Shown: one piece after another, positions 7,201-13,169 of the stretch
Numbering within the stretch: the stretch's first letter is position 1
Layout of the letters: each line of letters begins with the position of its first letter
Assembly: GCA_031287585.1 (NCBI GenBank)
Contig: JAITST010000504.1
Coordinates: 1-13,169, forward strand
Direction of reading: 5' to 3'
DNA length: 13,169 bases
Source of the DNA: Planctomycetaceae bacterium
GTDB taxonomy: Bacteria > Planctomycetota > Planctomycetia > Pirellulales > Thermoguttaceae
The notes under the pieces: model-generated
Told to the model about the DNA's origin: nothing
Database searches by the model: none
What the model saw: the letters and a program-made list of their open reading frames with translations, nothing else
Position numbers and translations under genes: made by a program

Positions 7201-10200
7201 GGTCTTCGTCTCTCCGTTCAGCACGCTCGTTATGATGCAGTAATAACTTGCGTCATATGCGGTATCCGGACGATAAGTACTGTCCGTTGCGTATTGCATT
7301 CCGCTGGTGGAGTTATTTCTGTACCATTGGTAGTAGAGAACATCCTCTTTTCCTGCCAATGCTGTTACGGACAACACATTTGCGCTGTCGTTCTGTTTGT
7401 AGGTTGCATTTTGCGGCTGCTGTGAAATGACCGGCGCAGTCGGCTTCATGGGCGAAGTTTTAGCCAATACCATAGCCGCTGCAATGGAAACTCCGTTTTT
7501 GCCGACGGCTGTAACCTGTACGAAATACTCTGTCCGCTCCCTCAAGCTCGTAACCCGCTGACTTGTGCCTGCCGTCGAATAGATTTCGCCGATTTGTGTT
7601 GTGAAGTTCGCATCGCTATACACTTTCACTTCGTATTTTTCCGCTCCGCCGGCAGATGCCGTCCATTGTATTGTGAACTCGCTGTCATCATAAGTTACCG
7701 AATGAATGTTTGTCGGAACGTTGGCGTTTGTAATGACCTCAATCGTATTGGACTTTTCGGAATCTCTGCCTGCATTGTTAGTTGCCACAAGCCGGTAGTA
7801 TTTCACTGAATTTGCATCTTGCGTAACAATGAGGACATCATTGAAGTCGAAGTTGTTTTTAACCAACGTTTCACTCTGTGTTCCGGCGACATCGGTGTAG
7901 GAATAGAGTTTGTATGTCAATCCAATCTTCCTGTTCCATTCCAGCGTTGCCCCGGTTGAAGTAACTGTTATTGCCTCAAGCACCGGTGCGTTTGGCAATG
8001 TTGTTGCGGAAGCGGTAACGGAATACCATGACTCCGCATAACTTGTTGTTTCTGCTGCCTTGATACGGAACTGATATGCCACACCTGCGTTCAGTTCTGT
8101 GATAGTTTCGGATGTTCCCGTAACCAATTTCGCCGTCCATATCACGCCGTCCGTACTGTATACTAACAAGTATTCGCTGGCATTGGCAACGGCATCCCAT
8201 GACAATTTCACGGAATTGGCGGTAACCTCGCTGGGGTTCAGATTCGTTGGAGCAGCCAACGCCGCTTTGTCTGTCCTTGGGGCAACAATGTTGGAAAAGT
8301 CAGAGTAATCCTCGTAACTGCCTGTCCCTTTTGCCCGCACCAGATAGTAATACGTTGTGTTCGCCGAGAGCAGTTTGTCTTCGTAAGACGTGTTTGTTCC
8401 GCTGTAGATTGTTGTCCAACTGCCGTCCGCCTCGGTTAAACTTCTTTGAATTTCATAGCCGATTGCACCAGTAACAGTATTCCAACTTAACGCAATGGAA
8501 CTGACCGTAACATTACCCTTTATCAAATTCGGAGCGACGAACTCCAATTTGGACGTTGTCCAGTCCTTCGTGTCGTAATCCGTCTCCCCCCCACTCGTTA
8601 TCGCCGCTTTTACGCGGTAATAATACGTTGTGTTCGCAGTAAGTCCGTTACCGCTGTTGTCGTCCTTGTAGTTGGTATTTGCTCCGCTGTAAATCTGTGT
8701 CCAGCCGTTTATGCCGTCGGCACTTCTTTCGAGAATGTAGATGCTTGAATTAACAACGGATGTCCAACTCACTCCAATGGAGTTGCTCGTGATGCTGGCA
8801 CTGGCAGACAACAACGGATTTTGCGTGGTTCCACCCGAAATGTGAGCGTAGCCCGATTCCACATTATTTGCCGCTACCGCCTTCACACGAAACTCATACT
8901 CCGTGTTTGGTGTAACGGTTACGGATTTCGATGTTTCCGTAACTGTTACTTCCACCCAACTCGATTGGTTGATATCTTTGTACGCAAATAAATATCCATC
9001 CGGCGTGCCGTTATCGGGTTTCATCCAACTTACCGTGACTATGGAATCCCCAATGTTTTCGATTGTCAAGCTACCGGGAACTTTTAACGTAGTTTTGTCC
9101 GTTATTACGGATATTTGGTCAGAAAAGGAACTCTCGTAAGGATCGGTCCCAACAGCCGTTACCTTGAAGTCATACGGTGTACTTGCGTCAAGTGAATCTT
9201 TCGTGTAAGAGGTTGATGTAATATCGGTGATGCTAATCCAAGTTGAATCGCTTGATTTTTTGTATTGCAGCGTATAACTGCTTTTATTGGCAATGCTAGC
9301 CCAACTCAGGTTGACATATTTCGTAGTGGAAGTCGGGTCGGGGTTGATCGATATTACGGTCAATGTCGGCGTTACAAGCGTAATGAGATCCGTTTTGACG
9401 GTAAAAATACTGGAAAATTCCGAGTCCTTATGCTTACCGTTACTCGTTCCTAACGCTATCACACGGTAGTAGAATGTTGTGTCTGCAGTAAGTCCTTTGT
9501 CCTCATAACCCAGCTCCGTTCCTTCGAAAATCATCGTCCAGTCGCTTTTTCCGTTTTCACTTCTTTCAACGCGATATCCGCTTGCGTTAGCGTGGTCTAC
9601 GTAGTTGTCCCAACTCAACTTAATGGACTTGGTTGGGGAAGTCGGATTATCTTCAACCGCCTTTGCCACTACAAACTGCGAAATATCTCGCAAATCGCTT
9701 TGCTTCGTGCGTGCGGAATAGGTATAGGACAAAACTGAATTGCTATAATATCCCGTTCCTATTGCCCTCACGTGGAAGTAATAGGTCGTGTTTTGGGTGA
9801 GATTGGAAGCAGTAGTCGATGTGTTTGCTCCGCTGTAAATCGTCTCCCAGCCGCTTGTGCTGTCTGGTGCACTTCTTTCGAGAATGTAACTGTTTGCATT
9901 GGCAACGGATGCCCAACTCACGGCGATGGACTTATCCATAACGGTGCCGAGTGACAGCGATGACGGGGGGAGTAACGGTTTTGGATTAACCGTGATTGTT
10001 GCCTTCTCGCTTGTCGTTGATACGGAAACCCCATTCAGTGAATTCGTTACCACGCAACGGTAATACATGGTTCCTACGGAAGCGAGAGACGGCTGGCAGT
10101 CGTTCCCGGTCGCACCGCCAATATTACTCCAATTTTTTCCATCTGCACTGCTTTGCCACTGATACAACAGTGTGCCGAGGTTACCGGGGCGGGTTGCGGT

Positions 10201-11220
10201 AACCGAAAGTGTCGTTGCCGTGTCGCCGTAAGTGTACGTCGTGTTCGCTGTCGGCTGAACTATAATGTTTGGTGCGTCGATAACATCAATCGTTGCCCAA
10301 CCACTAAACACCCAATCTGACCAACAACTATCACGACAGTTGGACACATAACATCCGTACAGCGTTTTCCCAGCGGTACCCGTTGAAATACCAGAAAAAA
10401 TATTTATTGAAGCACCAAAATCGGGTAATTGTGTGGTCGAAGTTGAGGAATATGGGATAATTGTCTCTACACCATCTTGTATTTGATGCCACTCGTATAA
10501 TATCATCTCACTAGGGTACCCGTTTGTGGTTACTCCTACTAAAAGCGATTCCGTATTTATTCCCTTAACGTAAGTAGCAGATGCTGGCGGAATTGTAATC
10601 GTCGGCGGTGCTACTGGTGGGTTGATGGTTATTTTGTACTGAGTGTCACCTGGTGATTTTGCTCTAACTTGATAGGTGACTGTGTGTTGTCCGACTGCAT
10701 ATCCTTCGAGCGAAATTTTTAATGGCACCCCCGTTTTTCTTCCGACCTCGTCCCCGTCAATCATTAAATATGTTTGATTTTCTTTTTTCGACTCAGTAAG
10801 GTTAAATTCATTTTCAGTAGTAGCTTTAGGATCGTTGCTTGCTAGTTCGACATAACTATATTCATCGCCAACGTGATCGAGAGTAAATGTGATGGAATTC
10901 GTCCTTTGCCAACCACTCGCCCCTAAGAACCCCGTGTCGAAAGTACCTGTTTTCATTGTTTTTTCACTAACAGTCCCCCAGTTCGTCGGGATTTCGATAG
11001 TAGCAGCGGCTTGCACTTCCGGTTCTGCTTCCGCAGATTGAAATTGCAGTGCGGGAGCAACTATTGCAATATCGCTTTGCAGGTCATCAATCGGAGCAAG
11101 CGGATTGACTGATAGCATTTCGCGTGCTTCCAATGATTCAAATTGCAGACTGCGTCCCTTCTGCTGTTTGGCTTTACGGGAATTGTTGTTTGAGTGATGT
11201 GAGGTAAATTTTTTGAACAT
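3334..11220 (-). CDS. Giant LEPRxLL-type modular protein with Ig/FN3 repeats and a class-3 lipase domain
   Basis: A 2628-residue secreted or surface protein. Order seen: basic N-terminus with LEPRxLL-like LEAREMLS (30-37) and no ordinary signal peptide; a beta domain (about 70-200); two Ig-like domains (205-312, with Cys290, Cys295, Cys299; and 317-412); nine FN3 domains (about 415-1256, recurring TTYYYRV-type strands); two more Ig-like domains (1261-1446, YYQWY and YYCII signatures); a class-3 lipase-like domain (1447-1735); an unassigned beta-rich region (1740-2095); an Ig-like domain (about 2222-2300); and a C-terminal cassette of one clear and two FN3-like domains (2330-2587) ending in a tail, AEYDYDLIVDDEMLSAVM. 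In the lipase domain LVFRGT (1530-1535) is the oxyanion strand and GFSLGG (1597-1602) the nucleophile elbow; Ser1599, Asp1660 (NGDLVSMAG) and His1691 (GVHNDKYG) are the likely triad. The ATG at 11220 has AAGGA eight bases upstream. It probably hydrolyses an ester or lipid outside the cell; adhesion is possible. Confidence 0.93.
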   Translation of the reverse strand: MFKKFTSHHSNNNSRKAKQQKGRSLQFESLEAREMLSVNPLAPIDDLQSDIAIVAPALQFQSAEAEPEVQAAATIEIPTNWGTVSEKTMKTGTFDTGFLGASGWQRTNSITFTLDHVGDEYSYVELASNDPKATTENEFNLTESKKENQTYLMIDGDEVGRKTGVPLKISLEGYAVGQHTVTYQVRAKSPGDTQYKITINPPVAPPTITIPPASATYVKGINTESLLVGVTTNGYPSEMILYEWHQIQDGVETIIPYSSTSTTQLPDFGASINIFSGISTGTAGKTLYGCYVSNCRDSCWSDWVFSGWATIDVIDAPNIIVQPTANTTYTYGDTATTLSVTATRPGNLGTLLYQWQSSADGKNWSNIGGATGNDCQPSLASVGTMYYRCVVTNSLNGVSVSTTSEKATITVNPKPLLPPSSLSLGTVMDKSIAVSWASVANANSYILERSAPDSTSGWETIYSGANTSTTASNLTQNTTYYFHVRAIGTGYYSNSVLSYTYSARTKQSDLRDISQFVVAKAVEDNPTSPTKSIKLSWDNYVDHANASGYRVERSENGKSDWTMIFEGTELGYEDKGLTADTTFYYRVIALGTSNGKHKDSEFSSIFTVKTDLITLVTPTLTVISINPDPTSTTKYVNLSWASIANKSSYTLQYKKSSDSTWISITDITSTSYTKDSLDASTPYDFKVTAVGTDPYESSFSDQISVITDKTTLKVPGSLTIENIGDSIVTVSWMKPDNGTPDGYLFAYKDINQSSWVEVTVTETSKSVTVTPNTEYEFRVKAVAANNVESGYAHISGGTTQNPLLSASASITSNSIGVSWTSVVNSSIYILERSADGINGWTQIYSGANTNYKDDNSGNGLTANTTYYYRVKAAITSGGETDYDTKDWTTSKLEFVAPNLIKGNVTVSSIALSWNTVTGAIGYEIQRSLTEADGSWTTIYSGTNTSYEDKLLSANTTYYYLVRAKGTGSYEDYSDFSNIVAPRTDKAALAAPTNLNPSEVTANSVKLSWDAVANASEYLLVYSTDGVIWTAKLVTGTSETITELNAGVAYQFRIKAAETTSYAESWYSVTASATTLPNAPVLEAITVTSTGATLEWNRKIGLTYKLYSYTDVAGTQSETLVKNNFDFNDVLIVTQDANSVKYYRLVATNNAGRDSEKSNTIEVITNANVPTNIHSVTYDDSEFTIQWTASAGGAEKYEVKVYSDANFTTQIGEIYSTAGTSQRVTSLRERTEYFVQVTAVGKNGVSIAAAMVLAKTSPMKPTAPVISQQPQNATYKQNDSANVLSVTALAGKEDVLYYQWYRNNSTSGMQYATDSTYRPDTAYDASYYCIITSVLNGETKTTRSETATVTVIPKPKITVQPQGKTFIKDASTTALSVTATGKEGSTTHYQWYQSTPNGWKPVGTSSTYTPATSSLGTTQYYCIVWSEMNGVKSDVTESDVVSIKVATLTQEYTTGFNEAIAKSVIGKPSDPDAIKNATGKPVTVSSEYGDYDMTGWIVEKVFTNSLGLYAEGLIQDLDKDGKLDAGESSMLVFRGTDVDFSNLAKSYATVLDIIADADHRGVGYSQYIKSAQDLLAWGIEASNFAGTASTAATFTVTGFSLGGALAQWFAADLTAMNYYIDTVETFSATGISSEWANNKYKDSYNGHVLVGKVIHNITNGDLVSMAGEAFIGGNRGTVNIYNTAQTGLVGVHNDKYGSRTVSKVISSKDLSSDFFYYDGTGYLTTLKGMSVFAAAAPLLFFRCTVEGARTTIGEYASPISTMIAPSAATGSIVIPTIPLFGTGGYSIKDVEVTWDNNGNITATAGLSIPAGMTFGVSLEFVNYSPYIEKIGAYMDADSNFGIISDAKKLAQGKFKEIYGDLKAGIQLGATPLFLQHIDAAVGGIASGNLYFEGGVQLTVGRKVAGLSLVTIDGRIYVDASKFIINGQVVAINKNLFKATGELELNWKDNYLKGNLYASLAWGLATGELAFKMGDFDGSNDGIYNPTFTIVAAADMQITVPKITVLGIDIGGWRIANAAVGVYLTPYNDNDKDDYVEAVFNVDLGWLLGNRKVGVRIGGANGIEVGYDGVLIDYNTNLLGLVTKDINNLKAIAKSASPMAAATLGETDESAYPPHLLCLNWDGSNSDPFIMFKLSDGTVKTEAEMLATGKVILQEDLCTDTQRVYGVVGYLDTEIAQWEYTVTSAAAAAAYSGDGLAIAAAESNTVVTSALMEILQSNEIETAEIRGGNGFPYQFSVEVPNTSNDAKVSIFLDDDGIDDYNGILIGETTLGELSTFKWTPPEYLAPGTYRVYVVVEDNTEAIADEESGNTSGGKVPVKAYFADTITVQQRAALATPSNLRSTQSAQTTLTLAWNQVEGATEYILQRFNGSSYDTVYTGTDSQYVDNGLTADTSYSYRVQAVGSAFSIEISAKTAAKIVNGKEVTDAPVVLSTVTSNGTTNVTWTDLGSNYRYLVYKDAQLVVNLERVTSYADSNPSATTTYSVYAYNDTLKKWSWATPIVVTTTAPKIEITGHEILSDGSIKLTWSGVGTNYMVYQSGFPASGTSYLKTAQWTDTQPLVENQYQIYASYRDPADGRTKWTWSNLYFVKKSSVGAPAAPTASPSEASPLDAFWAEYDYDLIVDDEMLSAVM

Positions 11221-11228
11221 AAAAAGTT

Positions 11229-11233
11229 TCCTT
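11229..11233 (-). promoter_or_regulatory. Ribosome binding site of the giant gene (AAGGA)
   Basis: AAGGA lies eight bases before the ATG at 11220. It is one of the few good Shine-Dalgarno sequences in the window and supports the choice of this start; the LEPRxLL-like motif then follows at residues 30-37, as expected for this protein class. Confidence 0.7.
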
Positions 11234-11241
11234 GTTGTTGT

Positions 11242-11267
11242 GATCCGTAACCGATGGGTTACGGATC
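11242..11267. promoter_or_regulatory. Perfect 11-bp hairpin in the spacer between the two giant genes
   Basis: GATCCGTAACC and GGTTACGGATC form a perfect stem with the loop GATG. It lies 46 bases after the stop of the upstream FN3 gene and about 20 bases before the start of the giant gene, just ahead of its AAGGA site. On the minus strand it is followed by ACAACAACAAGG rather than a T run, so it looks less like an intrinsic terminator than an mRNA structure that stabilises or divides the transcript, or a binding palindrome. Function is inferred only. Confidence 0.6.
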
Positions 11268-11271
11268 GTTA

Positions 11272-11297
11272 GTTAAAGTTGTTGTTTGTTAAAGTTG
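11272..11297. repeat. Short direct repeat GTTAAAGTTG x2
   Basis: A 10-base word occurs at 11272-11281 and 11288-11297, with start points 16 bases apart, in the spacer between the two giant genes. It may be an operator-like or promoter-proximal element, or simply a slippage product in an AT-rich spacer. Confidence 0.4.
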
Positions 11298-11313
11298 AAA
11301 CGAAAAATAAATG

Positions 11314-12196
11314 TTACATAACTGCGGACAACATTTCGTCATCGACAATCAAATCGTAATCGTACTCCGCCCAAAAAGCGTCTAATGGTGACATTGCGGA
11401 CGGTGACGCGGTTGGCGCGGCGGGTGCGACAATTGGTGAATTTTTGACAAAGTACAAGTTCGACCACGTCCATTTGGTTCTGCCATCGGCGGGGTCACGG
11501 TAGGAAGCGTAAATCTGGTATTGGTTATCCGCAAGCGGTTGTGTGTCAGTCCACTGCGTTGTTCTCAAATAGGATGTGCCGGAAGCCGGAAAGCCGCTCT
11601 GATAGACCATGTAATTTGTGCCGACGCCGCTCCATGTCAACTTGATACTGCCGTCAGATAAAATCTCGTGACCGGTAATTTCAATCTTCGGTGCCGATGT
11701 CGTTACAACGATTGGCGTTGCCCACGACCACTTTTTCAAGGTGTCATTGTAAGCGTACACGGAATAGGTTGTCGTTGCAGACGGATTGGAGTCAGCATAA
11801 CTTGTTACTCTTTCTAAATTGACAACAAGTTGAGCGTCCTTATAAACCAAGTAACGATAATTAGAACCGAGGTCTGTCCACGCTACCGTCGTCGTGTCGT
11901 TTGATGTTACGGTCGAAAGAACAACCGGCGCATCGGTTACTTCTTTTCCGTTCACAATTTTCGCTGCCGTTTTCGCCGATATGTCTGTCGAAAACGCAGA
12001 ACCAACGGCTTGTACGCGATACGAATAGGAAGTATCCGCTGCCAAATTGTGATCAACGTATTGCGAATCGGTTCCGGTATAAACCGTGTCATACGAAGTG
12101 CCATTTTGACGCTGCAAAATGTATTCCGTTGCACCTTCAACTTGATTCCAAGTCAGTGTAAGCGTTGTTTGGGCTGCCTGCGTGGAACGGAGATTC
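11314..12196 (-). repeat. C-terminal cassette, copy 2 (direct repeat with 3334-4216)
   Basis: Partner of the 3334-4216 repeat, in the same orientation and the same reading frame. Outside the coding region the sequences flanking the two stop codons do not resemble each other, so the duplicated unit is the coding cassette rather than a longer chromosomal segment. Confidence 0.95.
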
Positions 12197-13169
12197 GGCG
12201 GAGGTTGGATCACGATATTTGTCGTATCGACACTGACAACACTTGTCCACCCGGAATCGCCCGCAACATTATTTGCCCGAATCATGAAATCGTACTGCGT
12301 GTTTTCTGACAAGCCCGTAACGGTTACTTTTGTATCGGTGACTGTCAACGAAGTCCAATTTTCCTCGCCAGACTTCTTGTATTGTAATTCATACTTCTCG
12401 GCTCCGCTCGACGCAGTCCACGAAAAGAATGCCGACGTATTTGTGTTGCCAACACTCTTAAAGTCGGACGGAGTTGTTGGTAATGCGACTTTTGTTGTCG
12501 CGTTCGTTTCCGAACTTGCAGAACCACTCTCGTTCGTCGCCGTTAGTTTGAAGTTATATGCGGTACTCGCCGCCAAACCGGTAATCGTCGCCGATGCCGC
12601 AGACGTTGCCGGAGCCGTCGCTGTTGTCCAATTACTATCAGTTGACTTTTTATACTGTAATGTGTAACCGGAGAGATTACTTTGTGCCGTCCACGAAAGC
12701 GTTACTGAATTGTCCGTTTGCGATGACGACGTGAAACTTGCGGGCGCAACAGGCGAGGCGACTTTCGTTGTCGCGTTCGTTTCCGAACTTGCAGAACCGC
12801 TTTCGTTCGTCGCAGTTAGACGGAAGTTATACGCGGTATTCGCGGTCAAACCGTTAATCGTAGCCGATGCCGCTGACGTTGCCGGAGCCGCTGCGGTTGT
12901 CCAACTACCATCAGTTGACTTTTTATACTCTAACGTGTAACCGGACAAATTACTTTGTGCAGTCCAAGAAAGTGTTACTGAATTGTCCGTTTGTGATGAC
13001 GACGTGAAACTTGCGGGCGCAACAGGCGGGGCGACTTTCGTTGTCGCGTTCGTTTCCGAACTTGCCGAACCGCTTTCGTTCGTCGCCGTTAGTTTGAAGT
13101 TATACGCGGTATTCGCCGCCAAACCGGTAATCGTTGCCGATGCCGCTGACGTTGCCGGAGCCGCTGCGG
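11314..13169 (-). CDS. C-terminal part of a second FN3-repeat surface protein (start beyond window)
   Basis: An incomplete gene: the frame stays open to the window edge at 13169 and reads into an FN3 domain, so the true start is outside. The 618 residues that can be read hold two and a half almost identical 91-residue FN3 units (SFTSSSQTDNSVTLSW, GYTLxYKKST, TAYNFxLTATNESGSASSET), a divergent FN3 domain (about 12205-12487, DFKSVGNTNTSAFFSW), and a C-terminal cassette of one FN3 and two FN3-like domains. The cassette is nearly identical to the end of the giant lipase protein downstream, including the last residues AEYDYDLIVDDEMLSAVM. No catalytic motif is visible in this part. By analogy with its neighbour it probably has an LEPRxLL-type N-terminus and is secreted or held on the cell surface; that is inference. 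It lies 93 bases before the giant gene on the same strand, so the two may be co-transcribed. Confidence 0.9.
   Translation of the reverse strand, partial: AAAPATSAASATITGLAANTAYNFKLTATNESGSASSETNATTKVAPPVAPASFTSSSQTDNSVTLSWTAQSNLSGYTLEYKKSTDGSWTTAAAPATSAASATINGLTANTAYNFRLTATNESGSASSETNATTKVASPVAPASFTSSSQTDNSVTLSWTAQSNLSGYTLQYKKSTDSNWTTATAPATSAASATITGLAASTAYNFKLTATNESGSASSETNATTKVALPTTPSDFKSVGNTNTSAFFSWTASSGAEKYELQYKKSGEENWTSLTVTDTKVTVTGLSENTQYDFMIRANNVAGDSGWTSVVSVDTTNIVIQPPPNLRSTQAAQTTLTLTWNQVEGATEYILQRQNGTSYDTVYTGTDSQYVDHNLAADTSYSYRVQAVGSAFSTDISAKTAAKIVNGKEVTDAPVVLSTVTSNDTTTVAWTDLGSNYRYLVYKDAQLVVNLERVTSYADSNPSATTTYSVYAYNDTLKKWSWATPIVVTTSAPKIEITGHEILSDGSIKLTWSGVGTNYMVYQSGFPASGTSYLRTTQWTDTQPLADNQYQIYASYRDPADGRTKWTWSNLYFVKNSPIVAPAAPTASPSAMSPLDAFWAEYDYDLIVDDEMLSAVM
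12488..13169 (-). repeat. Tandem 273-bp FN3-coding repeats (two full units and a part)
   Basis: The sequence ACTTTCGTTGTCGCGTTCGT recurs with a spacing of exactly 273 bases (12488, with one base changed, then 12761 and 13034). The units 12488-12760, 12761-13033 and the cut-off 13034-13169 differ at only scattered positions. Each encodes 91 residues, one FN3 domain plus linker. The closeness at DNA level, compared with the much more diverged FN3 domains of the neighbouring giant protein, indicates recent tandem duplication, so copy number may vary between strains. The array continues beyond the window. Confidence 0.9.

Noticed and set aside
12182..12667. 161-residue plus-strand frame opposite the FN3 repeats
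   Set aside because: It is antisense to the repeats, repeats with the same 273-base period, and is explained by the codon pattern of the FN3 units.
13122..13122. TTG at 13122 as start of the upstream FN3 gene
   Set aside because: The frame continues open to the window edge and encodes the front of an FN3 unit (APATSAASATITGL) that matches the other units, so this TTG is an internal leucine.
12488..13169. CRISPR-like or satellite array
   Set aside because: The repeat unit is 273 bases, in frame, without spacers, and encodes FN3 domains.

Overview
The window most likely comes from a member of the Planctomycetota. Four things point that way: an N-terminal LEPRxLL-like motif (LEAREMLS) on a very large secreted protein, a secreted DUF1080 (3-keto-disaccharide hydrolase family) protein, a DcaP-type outer membrane porin, and start sites with weak or absent Shine-Dalgarno sequences. 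Base composition is moderate rather than GC-rich, which would fit a host- or gut-associated lineage, but that is inference. No rRNA, tRNA, CRISPR array, transposase or defence gene is visible.

Layout: all four genes lie on the minus strand, so the order of transcription is from high to low coordinates. (1) 11314-13169: the 3' part of a gene whose start is beyond the window. It encodes tandem fibronectin type III (FN3) repeats and ends in a conserved C-terminal cassette. (2) 3334-11220: a complete gene for a 2628-residue protein with an LEPRxLL-like N-terminus, Ig-like domains, nine FN3 domains, a class-3 lipase domain carrying an EF-hand-like loop, a long unassigned beta-rich region, an Ig-like domain, and the same C-terminal cassette as gene 1. 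(3) 1842-2654: a secreted DUF1080 protein. (4) 139-1497: a DcaP-like porin.

The intergenic stretches are rich in small GC-rich palindromes set in AT-rich DNA. The clearest is a pair of perfect 26-bp inverted repeats (2934-2959 and 3062-3087), each itself a hairpin, resembling a BIME/REP pair. Twin GCCGTCAGT hairpins follow the giant gene. A perfect 11-bp stem lies in the short spacer between the two giant genes. Several hairpins, one followed by a T run, lie after the DUF1080 gene.

How the genes fit together: all four products are predicted to be exported or in the envelope. The porin could take up small solutes, the DUF1080 protein could act on sugar derivatives in the periplasm, and the two giant proteins look like surface or secreted modular proteins, one with a lipase-type catalytic centre. 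No direct functional link between them can be proven from sequence. The most notable point is that the two giant genes share a nearly identical ~883-bp, in-register 3' cassette exactly 7980 bp apart. This suggests a mobile or gene-converted C-terminal module, and recombination between the copies would give an in-frame fusion.
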